Of a stretch of DNA of 64,000 nucleotides, positions 38,336-48,075 are shown piece after piece. Within the stretch, counting starts at the first letter, position 1; the number at the start of each line of letters is the position of its first letter. Made by a program: the position numbers and the translations under genes. Origin of the DNA: Acinetobacter sp. ANC 4204 (GTDB taxonomy: Bacteria; Pseudomonadota; Gammaproteobacteria; Pseudomonadales; Moraxellaceae); NCBI RefSeq assembly GCF_002135205.1, contig NZ_NEFZ01000007.1, positions 181,845 to 245,844 on the forward strand, in the 5' to 3' direction. A model generated the notes under the pieces. The model ran no database searches. It had not been told where the DNA came from and saw only the letters and a list, made by a program, of their open reading frames with translations.

Positions 38336-38614
38336 TCATTCGCGACGTATTTCAAAAGCGGTAAATGATTGCTGCTCTAAAGCCAGTTCTACGATGACTA
38401 CATCCTGGACTAACGCATGAGTTGGCCCGACTTTAGCAAAATTCACCAGTTCGGCAACCGTACCATCATCACCCAAAAGCAATCCTTCAACTGCACCTGA
38501 ATCCAGATTCAGTACATAACCCTTTAAACCTAAAGCAACAGCATGTTGTGCAAACCAACGTCGATATCCGACACCCTGAACTTTGCCCAATATAGTCAGT
38601 TTTACTGCTTTCAT
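38336..38614 (-). CDS. acyP: Acylphosphatase
   Basis: 92 residues, normal length. G-K-V-Q-G-V-G-Y-R-R with the catalytic arginine, and the catalytic asparagine in G-Y-V-L-N-L-D-S-G. Hydrolyses acyl phosphates. Its start overlaps the stop of nnr by four bases (ATGA), so it is translated from the same mRNA. Confidence 0.93.
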   Translation of the reverse strand: MKAVKLTILGKVQGVGYRRWFAQHAVALGLKGYVLNLDSGAVEGLLLGDDGTVAELVNFAKVGPTHALVQDVVIVELALEQQSFTAFEIRRE

Positions 38615-40080
38615 ACCGTATGCTCTCGGTTCACGACCGTATAAATAGCCTGACTCATATGCTGTGCTTGTAAACCACGCTCACCTTGCTGAGCCAAAAG
38701 GTCGCCTGCTTGGGCATGTAAAGTCACAATTTGATGTAACGCAATGTCATCTTGCAACTGTGCTTTTAAACTGGCAATCATGCCTGCCAATACATCCCCC
38801 ATTCCACCTGTCCCCATCCCCGGATTACCTGCGGTACAAATCCAAAGTTGCGTATCTAAAATCAAGCTTCCTGAACCTTTCAGCACCCATTGCCCTGCAT
38901 ATTTTTCTTGTAGAGCATAAACAGCTGCAATGCGGTCAGATTCTACCGCCAAAGTAGTTATGCCCAGTAAAGTCGCTGCTTCTCCCGGATGCGGTGTTGC
39001 GTAGACCTGTTTACCAAGCTTTACTGGCTTTGAGGCCAAAAACCATAAGGCATCTGCATCTAGCACCACCTGTAAAGCACTGATCTGAATGAGTGGAAAC
39101 CATGCCTCAAACTGCTGTTGAGCCCACGAGTCTCGTCCCAACCCCATACCAAAACTGACTGCATCCACATGTGCTAGCAATGCTTCACGTTCTTGGAGCG
39201 ACATTTGGTTAATATCGCGCAGCATAATATTCGGTGCACGGGCTAAAATTGCAGTATGGTATTTTGCATCACACACCACCGTCACCTTGCCTGCACCCGC
39301 ATGAAAGGCAGCTTCTGCAGCCAGCATCACTGCACCGCCCATCTGTGCATGCCCTCCAATCACCAGTACATGCCCATAACTTCCTTTATGCCCAAAGGCT
39401 TGACGCCGTTCAAGCTGCACATGCTGTGGAGCAAGTGACGCTAAAGACTTTAATTCGCTGTCTACTGGAAGCAGTGAAACAAGCGTGACTTCCCCCGCAA
39501 AAGCCTTCCCCTGTCCAGTAAATAAACCTGCCTTTAAACCTAGAGCCGTAAAGGTATAATCAGCGACAATAGCACAAGGTAAAGCCTGCCCCGTGTTGGC
39601 TTGTAAACCACTCGGAAGGTCGATGGCAATTTTTAAACCTGCTTGTCTATTGATTTGCTGAATCACTGCTTGCCAGTCTGAACTGAGTTCACGGTTTAAA
39701 CCAATCCCAAACAAAGCATCAATATACGCATCATAAGCACGTTGAAAAGCAAAGCCTGTATGAATCACTATCCCCTGTTGCACAGCCGCTGCATGCGCTT
39801 GTTTCAGTGATGTAGATGCACCCAAAGCCGCTGCATAAATTTCAACATCATAACCTTGCGCGGCTAGATACGATGCAATTAAGTAACCATCACCTGCATT
39901 GTTGCCTTGACCACAACACACCGCAACACTTTTGACTTGCTGCTGTTTAAGCCTAGGCAGCACCTGCTCAGTTGTTGACCATGCGACTTGTTGCATCAAC
40001 CCATAAGCACTATTTTGTTGCGCAAACCAACGCCCTTCCCATGCTTGAATCTCACTGCTGTGGTACACTTGCTGATGCAT
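38611..40080 (-). CDS. nnr: Bifunctional NAD(P)H-hydrate epimerase / ADP-dependent dehydratase
   Basis: 489 residues from ATG 40080, which has AAAGGA 7 bases upstream; a longer reading from 40116 runs into the queG gene. N-terminal YjeF_N epimerase (about 1-210: C-G-x-G-N-N-A-G-D-G-Y, D-L-P-S-G) and C-terminal dehydratase (about 225-489: K-G-S-Y-G-H-V-L-V-I-G-G, T-P-H-P-G-E, N-P-G-M-G-T-G-G-M-G-D-V-L-A-G). Repairs damaged NAD(P)H. Divergent from queG with starts only about 20 bp apart. Confidence 0.94.
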   Translation of the reverse strand: MHQQVYHSSEIQAWEGRWFAQQNSAYGLMQQVAWSTTEQVLPRLKQQQVKSVAVCCGQGNNAGDGYLIASYLAAQGYDVEIYAAALGASTSLKQAHAAAVQQGIVIHTGFAFQRAYDAYIDALFGIGLNRELSSDWQAVIQQINRQAGLKIAIDLPSGLQANTGQALPCAIVADYTFTALGLKAGLFTGQGKAFAGEVTLVSLLPVDSELKSLASLAPQHVQLERRQAFGHKGSYGHVLVIGGHAQMGGAVMLAAEAAFHAGAGKVTVVCDAKYHTAILARAPNIMLRDINQMSLQEREALLAHVDAVSFGMGLGRDSWAQQQFEAWFPLIQISALQVVLDADALWFLASKPVKLGKQVYATPHPGEAATLLGITTLAVESDRIAAVYALQEKYAGQWVLKGSGSLILDTQLWICTAGNPGMGTGGMGDVLAGMIASLKAQLQDDIALHQIVTLHAQAGDLLAQQGERGLQAQHMSQAIYTVVNREHTV

Positions 40081-40102
40081 GATTTTTCCTTTGTTCTTGG
40101 TT

Positions 40103-41197
40103 ATGACAACACTCATATCTTCCTCAAAAATCCCTGTAGATCAATATAATCCAGAGCAAATTAAGGCTTGGATTAAAGCTGAAGCGCTGGCTTTGGGGTT
40201 TTCTGATTGTGTCATCGCCAAACCAGATGCTCAAGTTGAATTGCCACGTTTTAAAAAATATTTAGAGCTTGGTTATCATGGTGACATGCATTTTCTTGCT
40301 GAAAACTTAGAAAAACGTGCAGATCCAACCCTGCTTGTTCCAGGCACCAAAAGTATTATTTGTGTGCGTATGGATTATTTAGTTGCCGTGCCTGAACCCC
40401 GTCTTGTGCCTTTTGCACCAAATAGTGCCATTATTGCGCGCTATGCACGTGGACGTGACTATCACAAAGTCATGCGTGGACGTTTAAAGACCCTTTCGCA
40501 GAAAATCAAAGCCAAAGTGGGTGATTTTGAATCTCGCCCCTTCGCAGACTCGGCACCCATTTTTGAAAAATCATTGGCTGAAAATGCAGGTATGGGCTGG
40601 GTGGGTAAACACACCTTACTCATCCATAAAACATCAGGCTCATTTTTTGTCTTAGGCGAACTCTTTACCTCTTTAGAGTTACCTTTTGACCAAGCAACGA
40701 CCAAACACTGTGGCTCATGTAGCGCATGTATTGATATTTGCCCGACTCAAGCGATTGTTGAACCTTATTTGCTAGATGCACGTAAATGCATTGCCTATTT
40801 AACCATTGAGTTCCAAGGCATTATCCCTGTAGAACTACGCCGTGGTATCGGCAACCGTGTGTTTGGTTGCGATGACTGCCAGCTCATTTGCCCGTGGAAT
40901 AGCTTTGCCAAAACCACGCCGATTGATGATTTTAACCCGCGTCATGGCTTGGATGACATCCAACTGCTTGACCTTTGGCAATGGGATGAAAGTACCTTTA
41001 TGGCAAATACTGAAGGGAGTCCTCTGCGGCGAACAGGCTATCAAAGCTTTATGCGTAATGTTGCGATTGGTTTGGGCAACGCACCATTTTCGGATGAAAT
41101 TTTGCAACAATTACACACTTCTCGCTCAGAGCTTAACGATATTGTGCAAGTCCATATTGACTGGGCCATCCAAGAGCAACTGATGAAAAAGTCGTAA
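40103..41197 (+). CDS. queG: Epoxyqueuosine reductase
   Basis: 364 residues from ATG 40103; an in-frame ATG at 40079 would overlap nnr, and neither has a clear ribosome site. Cobalamin-dependent Fe-S enzyme for the last step of queuosine in tRNA. Seen: two 4Fe-4S clusters, C-G-S-C-S-A-C-I-D-I-C-P and C-D-D-C-Q-L-I-C-P-W-N, plus the G-M-G-W-V-G-K-H-T-L-L segment. The nnr/queG pairing is common in gammaproteobacteria. Confidence 0.93.
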   Translation: MTTLISSSKIPVDQYNPEQIKAWIKAEALALGFSDCVIAKPDAQVELPRFKKYLELGYHGDMHFLAENLEKRADPTLLVPGTKSIICVRMDYLVAVPEPRLVPFAPNSAIIARYARGRDYHKVMRGRLKTLSQKIKAKVGDFESRPFADSAPIFEKSLAENAGMGWVGKHTLLIHKTSGSFFVLGELFTSLELPFDQATTKHCGSCSACIDICPTQAIVEPYLLDARKCIAYLTIEFQGIIPVELRRGIGNRVFGCDDCQLICPWNSFAKTTPIDDFNPRHGLDDIQLLDLWQWDESTFMANTEGSPLRRTGYQSFMRNVAIGLGNAPFSDEILQQLHTSRSELNDIVQVHIDWAIQEQLMKKS

Positions 41198-41498
41198 AAC
41201 TTGCTTCGAACACCCTCCATCCAAAAGGGTTTAATCAAACAGCCAGTTGCTTGCATAATTTTATCTATTTTATCTATTTAGCCGCATTTTCAACACATCC
41301 ACAGATTCATAGAAATAGAATTTTGCAGCCAAATTTCGAGAAAAGTGCTCAACTTTGCAACTATTTCCATAATCTCATAAAAAGATAAAATTAGAAACAT
41401 AATCGGGAGATACTATTAAAACTGAGCAATAATGCCTTTTAAGTTGGCACGTTAAATGTATGATGTATACAAGTTAGAATTAAAAATGGATCGCCATT
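41198..41498. other. bioB upstream region
   Basis: About 300 bp, AT-rich, with no terminator clearly assignable to queG. The bioB promoter must lie here; I could not identify a BirA-type operator. Confidence 0.5.
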
Positions 41499-42488
41499 AT
41501 GAACCTACGCAATGATTGGACGCGTGAAGAAATCGAAGCTTTGTATGATCAGCCTTTTCTTGATCTCGTCTTTCAAGCGCAGACCGTACATCGCCAACAT
41601 TTCCAAGCCAATACCATTCAAGTAAGTACTTTATTGTCGATTAAAACAGGCAAATGCCCTGAAGATTGTAAATACTGCTCTCAGTCAGCACGTTATGACT
41701 CAAAACTTGAAGCAGAAAAACGCATTGCTGTAGACAAAGTCATCTCTGAGGCAAAAGAAGCGTTAGCATCAGGCTCATCTCGTTTTTGTATGGGCGCAGC
41801 TTGGCGTAATCCACATGAGCGCGACATGCCTTATGTACTAGAAATGGTTAAAGAAGTAAAAGCACTCGGTTTAGAGACTTGTATGACTTTAGGGATGCTG
41901 AATGAGTCTCAAGCTGGACGTTTAAAAGATGCAGGTTTAGATTATTACAACCATAACCTCGACACTTCACGCGAGTATTATTCACATATTATTAGTACAC
42001 GTACCTTTGACGACCGTTTAAATACCTTAGAATATGTCCGCCAAGCAGGCATGAAGGTGTGTAGCGGTGGTATTGTTGGTCTAGGTGAAAAGAAAGAAGA
42101 CCGTATTGGTTTATTGCAAGAACTTGCAACAATGCCAATTCACCCAGAATCTGTACCTATCAACATGTTGGTTCCAATTGAAGGCACGCCATTGGCAGAT
42201 GTCGAAAAACTCGATGTGACAGAATGGATTCGTACTATTGCTGTTGCACGTATTATCATGCCGCACAGCTATATCCGCTTGTCTGCAGGTCGTGAAGCAC
42301 TTTCTGACTCAGACCAAGCGCTTGCGTTTATGGCGGGTGCAAACTCATTGTTCTCGGGTGAGAAACTACTAACAACACCAAATGCAGGCGAAGGTAAAGA
42401 CCGTCAACTGTTCAGCAAACTAGGTTTAGTGGCTGAAAAGCCAAAACCGACAGTGGCGGACCTGAGCCTAGATGCCATGGCAAGCTAA
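41499..42488 (+). CDS. bioB: Biotin synthase
   Basis: 329 residues. Radical SAM cluster C-P-E-D-C-K-Y-C near residue 53, [16 protein letters not shown] and R-L-S-A-G-R for the second cluster arginine. Inserts sulfur into dethiobiotin. Stands alone here, away from the rest of the bio genes. Confidence 0.97.
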   Translation: MNLRNDWTREEIEALYDQPFLDLVFQAQTVHRQHFQANTIQVSTLLSIKTGKCPEDCKYCSQSARYDSKLEAEKRIAVDKVISEAKEALASGSSRFCMGAAWRNPHERDMPYVLEMVKEVKALGLETCMTLGMLNESQAGRLKDAGLDYYNHNLDTSREYYSHIISTRTFDDRLNTLEYVRQAGMKVCSGGIVGLGEKKEDRIGLLQELATMPIHPESVPINMLVPIEGTPLADVEKLDVTEWIRTIAVARIIMPHSYIRLSAGREALSDSDQALAFMAGANSLFSGEKLLTTPNAGEGKDRQLFSKLGLVAEKPKPTVADLSLDAMAS

Positions 42489-42509
42489 TTCCCAAGATTT
42501 GCTAAGCAC

Positions 42510-42543
42510 AAAAAAGCCCCTTATTTCAATAAGGGGCTTTTTT
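42510..42543. terminator. Bidirectional terminator
   Basis: Stem AAAAAAGCCCCTTATT / AATAAGGGGCTTTTTT with a two-base gap, 21 bp past bioB; also serves the convergent gene at 42557. Confidence 0.92.
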
Positions 42544-42556
42544 AATCTCTATCTGT

Positions 42557-42796
42557 TTAACGTTCAGATGACTGAGCAAAATTATGTGCAGTAATTAAAA
42601 TACCATAACTGGCATTCAGATAATCGCCTTGGAAGATCTCATCTTCACCATTGGCATGGCGTACAATTAATGTTTGGCGAATCGCATCATAGTGAAAAGA
42701 ATCAAAACACTCTTGATGCTGACACAGCCAGCTTAAGGTATCACTCAAATTATCATCAACAATATAAGTCTGTGCTTGAAAATTTTTAGTCATCAT
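42557..42796 (-). CDS. Conserved hypothetical small protein
   Basis: 79 residues (78 from the second ATG), soluble and acidic, with no recognised domain. Contains W-L-C-Q-H-Q-E-C and several histidines. Convergent with bioB, sharing its terminator. Confidence 0.65.
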   Translation of the reverse strand: MMTKNFQAQTYIVDDNLSDTLSWLCQHQECFDSFHYDAIRQTLIVRHANGEDEIFQGDYLNASYGILITAHNFAQSSER

Positions 42797-42880
42797 CTAG
42801 GTACGCTAAACACTGTGATCAGGCTATTGTAAGCAATTTTGACTGCATTCAGTCAAACTAAGCCATAAAATATAGACATT

Positions 42881-42908
42881 AAAAAAGTGAGCCTGCGCTC
42901 ACTTTTTT
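42881..42908. terminator. Bidirectional terminator
   Basis: 12-bp stem AAAAAAGTGAGC / GCTCACTTTTTT with loop CTGC. Lies just past the stop of the 37-residue gene on the minus strand. Confidence 0.88.
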
Positions 42909-42915
42909 ACTTAAT

Positions 42916-43029
42916 TTAGTCGGTTTTAGAATCCCCACACTTCCGGCATTCCATATGCTCCCCGATTTCAGTCATTTGTTCATATTCATAAACGTGGATG
43001 CAAAATAATTTTTTAAACAACTGAAGCAT
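42916..43029 (-). CDS. Cys-rich small protein (37 residues)
   Basis: M-L-Q-L-F-K-K-L-F-C-I-H at the start and M-E-C-R-K-C-G-D at the end. The F-C-x-H and C-x-x-C-G pairs could form a small zinc site. AGGAG about 6 bases upstream of the ATG and a strong terminator right after the stop support a real gene. It resembles a family of very short Cys-rich proteins in Pseudomonas and Acinetobacter, but I cannot confirm the family name. Confidence 0.72.
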   Translation of the reverse strand: MLQLFKKLFCIHVYEYEQMTEIGEHMECRKCGDSKTD

Positions 43030-43392
43030 TTTTAACTCCTGTAAGTGATTTTTTAAAAATTAGCTTCTTAAAACGAGTATATCGTCCTGAAATACCCACA
43101 ACTCATGTTTCATGAGCTATACACATTTTTAAACATACTTTTTATAAATTTCAAGTGCCTTTTGTCGAATAACAGCATAAAGTGATCAATGGTCATTTAC
43201 TTTTTTAAATGATGCGTTTCATTTACTTGTAGTTCTGCTTCACATCACTTTTAAAAATGCGGCAGAAGATGAAACAAAACTTGATTTAAATTTGGATCAA
43301 GCTAGGATAAAAATACAATGAATGCTCAAAGCAGATGTTTTGAGAAACCAATAAATAATTTCATAAAAAAGCAACGATAAGGATATTTATAC
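43030..43392. other. Upstream region of the acyl-CoA ligase gene
   Basis: About 360 bp, AT-rich, between divergent genes. No further frame with a ribosome site; presumably holds both promoters. Confidence 0.45.
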
Positions 43393-45030
43393 ATGCTTGG
43401 ACGTATGATGTTTCAACCGCTATTGATTAGCAATCTGATTGATCACGCAGAACGCTATCATGCCGACACAGCCATTATTTCTAAAAATACAGACGGCAGT
43501 ATTACTGAAACCAACTGGGCCAAAGTCGCAGCCAACTCTAAACGATTTGCCAATGTGCTTAAAGGTTTAGGGCTTTCGCAAAGCGACCGTGTGGCGACCA
43601 TCGCATGGAACAATCATCGTCACCTAGAATCTTGGTATGCCATCTCTGGTAGTGGTTACATTTGCCATACCATCAACCCACGCTTGTTTCCAGAACAACT
43701 GATTTTTATTATCAATGATGCGCAAGATCGTGTGGTGTTATTTGATAAAACCTTTGCGCCACTCATTGCAGCGGTAAAAGCACATTTACCACATGTTGAA
43801 CACTTTATTTGCCTAGATGCCTCAGATGAGGCTATTACAGAAAAAATCGCCGATGTGAAATTTTATGATGACTTGGTCAGCAAAGAGTCTGAACAGTTCA
43901 CATGGCCAAGCTTTGATGAGCAAACCGCAAGCTCTTTGTGCTATACATCAGGTACAACAGGAAATCCAAAAGGTGTGCTATATAGCCACCGCTCCACCAT
44001 TTTGCATAGTTTTGCCATCAGCCTACCCGACTCACTTAATCTGTCTGCAAATGACATCATGTTGCCTGTAGTGCCAATGTTCCATGTCAATGCTTGGGGT
44101 ACACCTTATGCCGCTGCTATGGTAGGTTGTACAGTTGTATTGCCTGGACCTGGTTTAGATGGGCCGAGTCTAGTGAATATGATTGACTCGTATAAAGTTA
44201 CTGTGGCTTTGGGTGTTCCAACCATTTGGCAAGGTTTACTGGCAGCAGCAAAACAATTAGGTAGTCAATTGACAAGTATGAACCGCAACGTTGTGGGTGG
44301 TTCAGCCTGCCCACCCTCCATGTTAGCGGCGTTTAAAACCGAATATAACTGTGAAACCATCCATGCATGGGGCATGACCGAAACCAGTCCTCTAGGCTCT
44401 GCCAACCAACTTAAAGCCAAACATCAACAGCTCTCTGAACAAGAGCGTTTCCAACTGCGTCTATCTCAAGGCCGTCCGCCTTTTGGCGTGGATTTACGCC
44501 TGACCGATGAAGAAAAAGGCAACAACGAAATTGCACGCGATGGTGAGCAGATTGGCAATCTACAAATTAAGGGTCACTGGATTATTGACAGTTACTTTGG
44601 TAAAGATGAATCCGCACTCACGACCGATGGCTGGTTTGACACAGGTGATATTGCAACCCTAGATGAAGATGGCTTCTTATGCATCAGTGACCGCTCTAAA
44701 GATTTAATCAAGTCTGGCGGCGAATGGATTTCATCGGTTGAACTTGAAAACCTTGCAATGGGACATTCAGATATTCTTATGGCAGCGGTTATTGCAGCCG
44801 AACATCCAAAATGGGATGAACGTCCTATTGTCATCGCTGTGAAGAAACCCGATAGCACGGTCACTGAACAAGGTGTCTTAGACTACTATACCGACAAAAT
44901 TGCGAAATGGCAGATTCCCGACCGTGTGATTTTTGTCGACAATATTCCACTGAGCGGTACGGGTAAAATGCTAAAACGTGAACTCCGCGCCCAATATGGC
45001 CAAGTACTACTGGAACAAAATCCTGTTTAA
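43393..45030 (+). CDS. Fatty-acid--CoA ligase (medium-chain, AlkK-like)
   Basis: 545 residues, ANL superfamily. AMP-binding motif Y-T-S-G-T-T-G-N-P-K-G near residue 185, H-A-W-G-M-T-E-T-S-P, W-F-D-T-G-D-I-A, and the C-terminal lysine in S-G-T-G-K-M-L-K-R. The L-I-D-H-A-E-R-Y N-terminus fits medium-chain acyl-CoA or methylthiopropionyl-CoA ligases. Activates fatty acids for beta-oxidation. Single gene with AAGGA upstream and its own terminator. Confidence 0.9.
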   Translation: MLGRMMFQPLLISNLIDHAERYHADTAIISKNTDGSITETNWAKVAANSKRFANVLKGLGLSQSDRVATIAWNNHRHLESWYAISGSGYICHTINPRLFPEQLIFIINDAQDRVVLFDKTFAPLIAAVKAHLPHVEHFICLDASDEAITEKIADVKFYDDLVSKESEQFTWPSFDEQTASSLCYTSGTTGNPKGVLYSHRSTILHSFAISLPDSLNLSANDIMLPVVPMFHVNAWGTPYAAAMVGCTVVLPGPGLDGPSLVNMIDSYKVTVALGVPTIWQGLLAAAKQLGSQLTSMNRNVVGGSACPPSMLAAFKTEYNCETIHAWGMTETSPLGSANQLKAKHQQLSEQERFQLRLSQGRPPFGVDLRLTDEEKGNNEIARDGEQIGNLQIKGHWIIDSYFGKDESALTTDGWFDTGDIATLDEDGFLCISDRSKDLIKSGGEWISSVELENLAMGHSDILMAAVIAAEHPKWDERPIVIAVKKPDSTVTEQGVLDYYTDKIAKWQIPDRVIFVDNIPLSGTGKMLKRELRAQYGQVLLEQNPV

Positions 45031-45045
45031 CGTTGTTTAAAATAA

Positions 45046-45075
45046 AAAGCCTGATCATATGGTCAGGCTTTTCTT
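45046..45075. terminator. Bidirectional terminator
   Basis: AGCCTGATCAT / ATGGTCAGGCT stem (one T-G wobble) with A and T runs, between convergent genes. Confidence 0.8.
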
Positions 45076-45099
45076 TATGTTCGGATAATTTAAATACCA

Positions 45100-46014
45100 T
45101 CAATACCATTGATTTGAAAGCACGTCTAATAAAGACGCTTTAAACACCTCACCATGCTTTAAATTTGGATAGATTAAAAATTTAGCATCCACTCCATGTT
45201 GCTTAGTTATAGCAAGCACCTCTCTATTGTTGTTGATACCACTTGCATCAAAATTAGGACTCTGCTGGCTGCCTACATTTGCTAAAAGATCGCCTTCCAT
45301 CAGTAATAGATGCTTTTTCGAATCTTGGGCTATTTTTGCGTTCTTAGTTTTTTTCATTATACGCTGATCAGCCCAAGAAAGAGATGGACTTGCAGCAAAG
45401 AAATGGCTGAAATAGCGCCCATCAAGCAAACTATCAAGCACAAAAAGCCCTCCATATGAATGCCCCCATAACGCTCTTTTTTGCGCATCCAACTTTACAT
45501 TCTGCTCAACCCAAGGGGCGATATCCTTCAAAACCACATTTCTAAAATCAGCACTTCCCCCGCTCATCCGCTCTGGATTCCTAGGATCATGCGCAGGTTT
45601 TCCAGTCACTAAATCCGCTGGCGTATAGTCCAGCGAGCGAAATGCTGTGGCAAATGGCAAATTGGTTTTATAACCTATAGCAACCAATATAGGCGCATCA
45701 TTTTCCAGTAAAGATTTCAGCACATCCTCATTCAAATGAGACATCGCAGAATTCCCATCCAACATAAAAACAGATGGATAAGCTTTTTGTTCATTTTGTG
45801 CTGTTTTAGGAATACCTAACCACACTCTATATGTTTTTTGTGGGTCTTTAGATGCAAACTCTTTAATTTTAAAATTATAATACTCAGAGCCCACTTCTGC
45901 GATATTCGCAGCTAGAGGTTTCATTTCTGGCTTTGCATATAAACCTGAACTAAACCCCAACAGGGATAACGAAGCCAATACAATATTTAAAGTCTTTCTA
46001 TAAAAATGAGTCAT
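45100..46014 (-). CDS. Periplasmic esterase, siderophore hydrolase-like (IroE type)
   Basis: 304 residues, signal peptide ending L-Y-A-K near residue 28. Esterase D/PF00756 fold: V-F-M-L-D-G-N-S, nucleophile in G-H-S-Y-G-G near residue 186, and a C-terminal L-K-H-G-E histidine. A near-consensus Fur box lies about 45 bp upstream, so it is probably iron-repressed and cuts ferric siderophores or related esters. No siderophore biosynthesis gene is adjacent. Confidence 0.82.
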   Translation of the reverse strand: MTHFYRKTLNIVLASLSLLGFSSGLYAKPEMKPLAANIAEVGSEYYNFKIKEFASKDPQKTYRVWLGIPKTAQNEQKAYPSVFMLDGNSAMSHLNEDVLKSLLENDAPILVAIGYKTNLPFATAFRSLDYTPADLVTGKPAHDPRNPERMSGGSADFRNVVLKDIAPWVEQNVKLDAQKRALWGHSYGGLFVLDSLLDGRYFSHFFAASPSLSWADQRIMKKTKNAKIAQDSKKHLLLMEGDLLANVGSQQSPNFDASGINNNREVLAITKQHGVDAKFLIYPNLKHGEVFKASLLDVLSNQWY

Positions 46015-46055
46015 TTTTCATGTACAAAATCATGTGATAACGAATATTAACATAT

Positions 46056-46074
46056 AATAATGGTTATCATTTTC
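46056..46074 (+). promoter_or_regulatory. Putative Fur box
   Basis: AATAATGGTTATCATTTTC matches the 19-bp Fur consensus at 15 positions. Positioned over the likely promoter of the esterase gene starting at 46014. Confidence 0.7.
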
Positions 46075-46215
46075 AATGAGTAATTCATTTTAATAAATAT
46101 TCACTTAAACAATATTGTGGTCAGTTCGACTTCTTAAAAATATACTTTCAAGGTCACCCTTCCAAATACGCGTAGTCAGCTTTCCTATAAAGCACATACG
46201 TCGAGCGATTTCCTA

Positions 46216-46246
46216 CAAAAAAGCCACCACATTCAAGTGTGATGGC
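46216..46246 (-). terminator. Rho-independent terminator
   Basis: GCCACCACA / TGTGATGGC stem (one wobble) with a T run on the minus strand, 24 bp past the DUF2147 stop. Confidence 0.75.
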
Positions 46247-46270
46247 GATCTTTACCTTATCTTGAGATTT

Positions 46271-46732
46271 TTACAACTTTTTCCAAGTCATGTTGCTCAC
46301 ACCCTTCGCATCTTTTGCTGAAGCTTGTACTTTCAGTTGGTCTTTACCTGCGTTGATTTGTGCCGTATTGATATTATATGTACGACCATCTTGAGGATTT
46401 ATCCATACGCCTTTTGCAAACGTCTGGCCTGTTTTATCAGCTACTAAACCGCTTAAAATTTGCATACCAAAGATTGGTTTATCCTTGAGCCCACCCTGAC
46501 ATTTTGTACAAACATCACTGATCGGTGCGCCAGCCAAAGGATAATATTTCGTCACTACTGCGCTATATTGTGCTGTTTTTGAGTTCTTACGAATCACAAT
46601 ATCTGAAATATAAGAACCTGTTCGGTCATCAATAACCTTCCACGTCCCAATCAGTGGGTCAAAAGGCATAGCAAAGACAGAGTTAGACAACCCAAAACAT
46701 AGTGCAGATGCACACAAAAATTTAAGCTTCAT
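46271..46732 (-). CDS. DUF2147 domain-containing exported protein
   Basis: 153 residues. Signal peptide ending V-F-A-M near residue 22, then P-L-I-G-T-W-K-V-I-D-D and the G-V-W-I-N-P-Q-D-G-R-T-Y-N segment typical of DUF2147. One C-x-x-C pair (V-C-T-K-C) may bind metal or form a disulfide. Function unknown. Single gene. Confidence 0.88.
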   Translation of the reverse strand: MKLKFLCASALCFGLSNSVFAMPFDPLIGTWKVIDDRTGSYISDIVIRKNSKTAQYSAVVTKYYPLAGAPISDVCTKCQGGLKDKPIFGMQILSGLVADKTGQTFAKGVWINPQDGRTYNINTAQINAGKDQLKVQASAKDAKGVSNMTWKKL

Positions 46733-46900
46733 AAAATCAATTACAATTGAGAAAAATAAGAATGAAAATGGTCGAAATTATAGCAACTATATTTTTCTAT
46801 TTATAAAATATTTCATGAAAATTAAACATTTATATGAAATTAAAAAATAATCACAGCAGTCCAGACATCTAAGCACTTTTTTGAAACAGATATTGATATA

Positions 46901-46926
46901 AAAAAAGCCTCCGAAGAGGCTTTTTT
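46901..46926 (-). terminator. Rho-independent terminator after prpC
   Basis: Stem AAAAAAGCCTC / GAGGCTTTTTT with loop CGAA, 11 bp past the prpC stop. It closes the prpB-prpC unit. Confidence 0.9.
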
Positions 46927-46936
46927 GTTGACACAC

Positions 46937-48073
46937 TTATGCAGCTGTACGCTCTTCAATTGGCACAACTTTACGTAGCTCAGGCCCAGTATAGTCTGCA
47001 CTCGGACGAATAATACGGTTATCCGCACGTTGTTCCATCACATGTGCTGCCCAGCCTGTTACACGACTCATCACGAAGATTGGGGTAAATAATTTGGTTG
47101 CAATACCCATAAAGTGATATGCCGATGCATGGAAAAAGTCTGCATTACAGAACAATTTTTTCTCACGCCACATCACCTCTTCACAGCGTACCGATACTGG
47201 ATAAAGCACTGTATCGCCTACGTCTTTGGCTAAGCGCTCTGACCAAATCTTAATGATGCCATTGCGCGGATCATTGTCTTTGTAGATTGCATGACCAAAG
47301 CCCATGATCTTTTCTTTACGCTCTAGTTTACCCAACATTTCACGCTCAGCTTCATCAGCTGATGTCCAGTTTTCAATCATTTCCATCGCAGCTTCATTGG
47401 CACCACCGTGTAATGGACCACGTAGTGAACCAATTGCACCCGTAATGCATGAATGCATATCGGATAAAGTTGAAGCACACACACGTGCAGTAAATGTAGA
47501 GGCGTTGAACTCATGCTCTGCATAAAGGATCAAAGATACATTCATTACCTGCTCATGCAATTCGTTTGGCTTTTCACCATGCAGTAAATGCAGGAATTGA
47601 GCGCCAATTGAATCATCATCAGTATTTTCTTCAATACGCACGCCATCATGACTAAAACGATACCAGTAGCAAATAATCGCAGGCAGTGTTGCAAGAATAC
47701 GGTCAGCAACATCTTGTTGTTCGGCAAAAGAGTGTTCCGTTTCTAGATTACCCAGCATGGACACGCCTGTGCGCATCACATCCATTGGGTGTGAGTCTGC
47801 AGGAATACGCTCAAGCACTTCTTTCAACGCTTGCGGTAATTGGCGTAGTAATTTAAGTTTCGCTTTGTAGGCTATAAGTTGTTCTGCTGTTGGTAGTTCA
47901 CCAAAGAAGATCAAATAAGCGACTTCTTCAAATTGACAATTTTCTGCCAAATCTTGCACATCGTAACCACGGTAGGTTAAGCCTGCGCCACTTTTACCTA
48001 CAGTTGAAAGTGCCGTTTTTCCCGCAACTTGTCCACGCAATCCTGCGCCTGTAAGGACTTTTCCTTCTGCCAT
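46937..48073 (-). CDS. prpC: 2-methylcitrate synthase
   Basis: 378 residues. Citrate-synthase fold with H-G-G-A-N-E-A (catalytic His near 235) and G-F-G-H-A-I-Y-K-D-N-D-P-R near 274, and a D-F-F-H-A-S-A-Y segment. The G-L-T-Y-R-G-Y-D-V start and prpB neighbour identify the methylcitrate enzyme rather than GltA. Condenses propionyl-CoA with oxaloacetate. Starts 2 bp past the prpB stop. No acnD, prpF or prpD follows. Confidence 0.95.
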   Translation of the reverse strand: MAEGKVLTGAGLRGQVAGKTALSTVGKSGAGLTYRGYDVQDLAENCQFEEVAYLIFFGELPTAEQLIAYKAKLKLLRQLPQALKEVLERIPADSHPMDVMRTGVSMLGNLETEHSFAEQQDVADRILATLPAIICYWYRFSHDGVRIEENTDDDSIGAQFLHLLHGEKPNELHEQVMNVSLILYAEHEFNASTFTARVCASTLSDMHSCITGAIGSLRGPLHGGANEAAMEMIENWTSADEAEREMLGKLERKEKIMGFGHAIYKDNDPRNGIIKIWSERLAKDVGDTVLYPVSVRCEEVMWREKKLFCNADFFHASAYHFMGIATKLFTPIFVMSRVTGWAAHVMEQRADNRIIRPSADYTGPELRKVVPIEERTAA

Positions 48074-48075
48074 TT

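Noticed and set aside
41198..41498. BirA operator before bioB
   Set aside because: No convincing TTGTAAACC/GGTTTACAA type dyad could be found.
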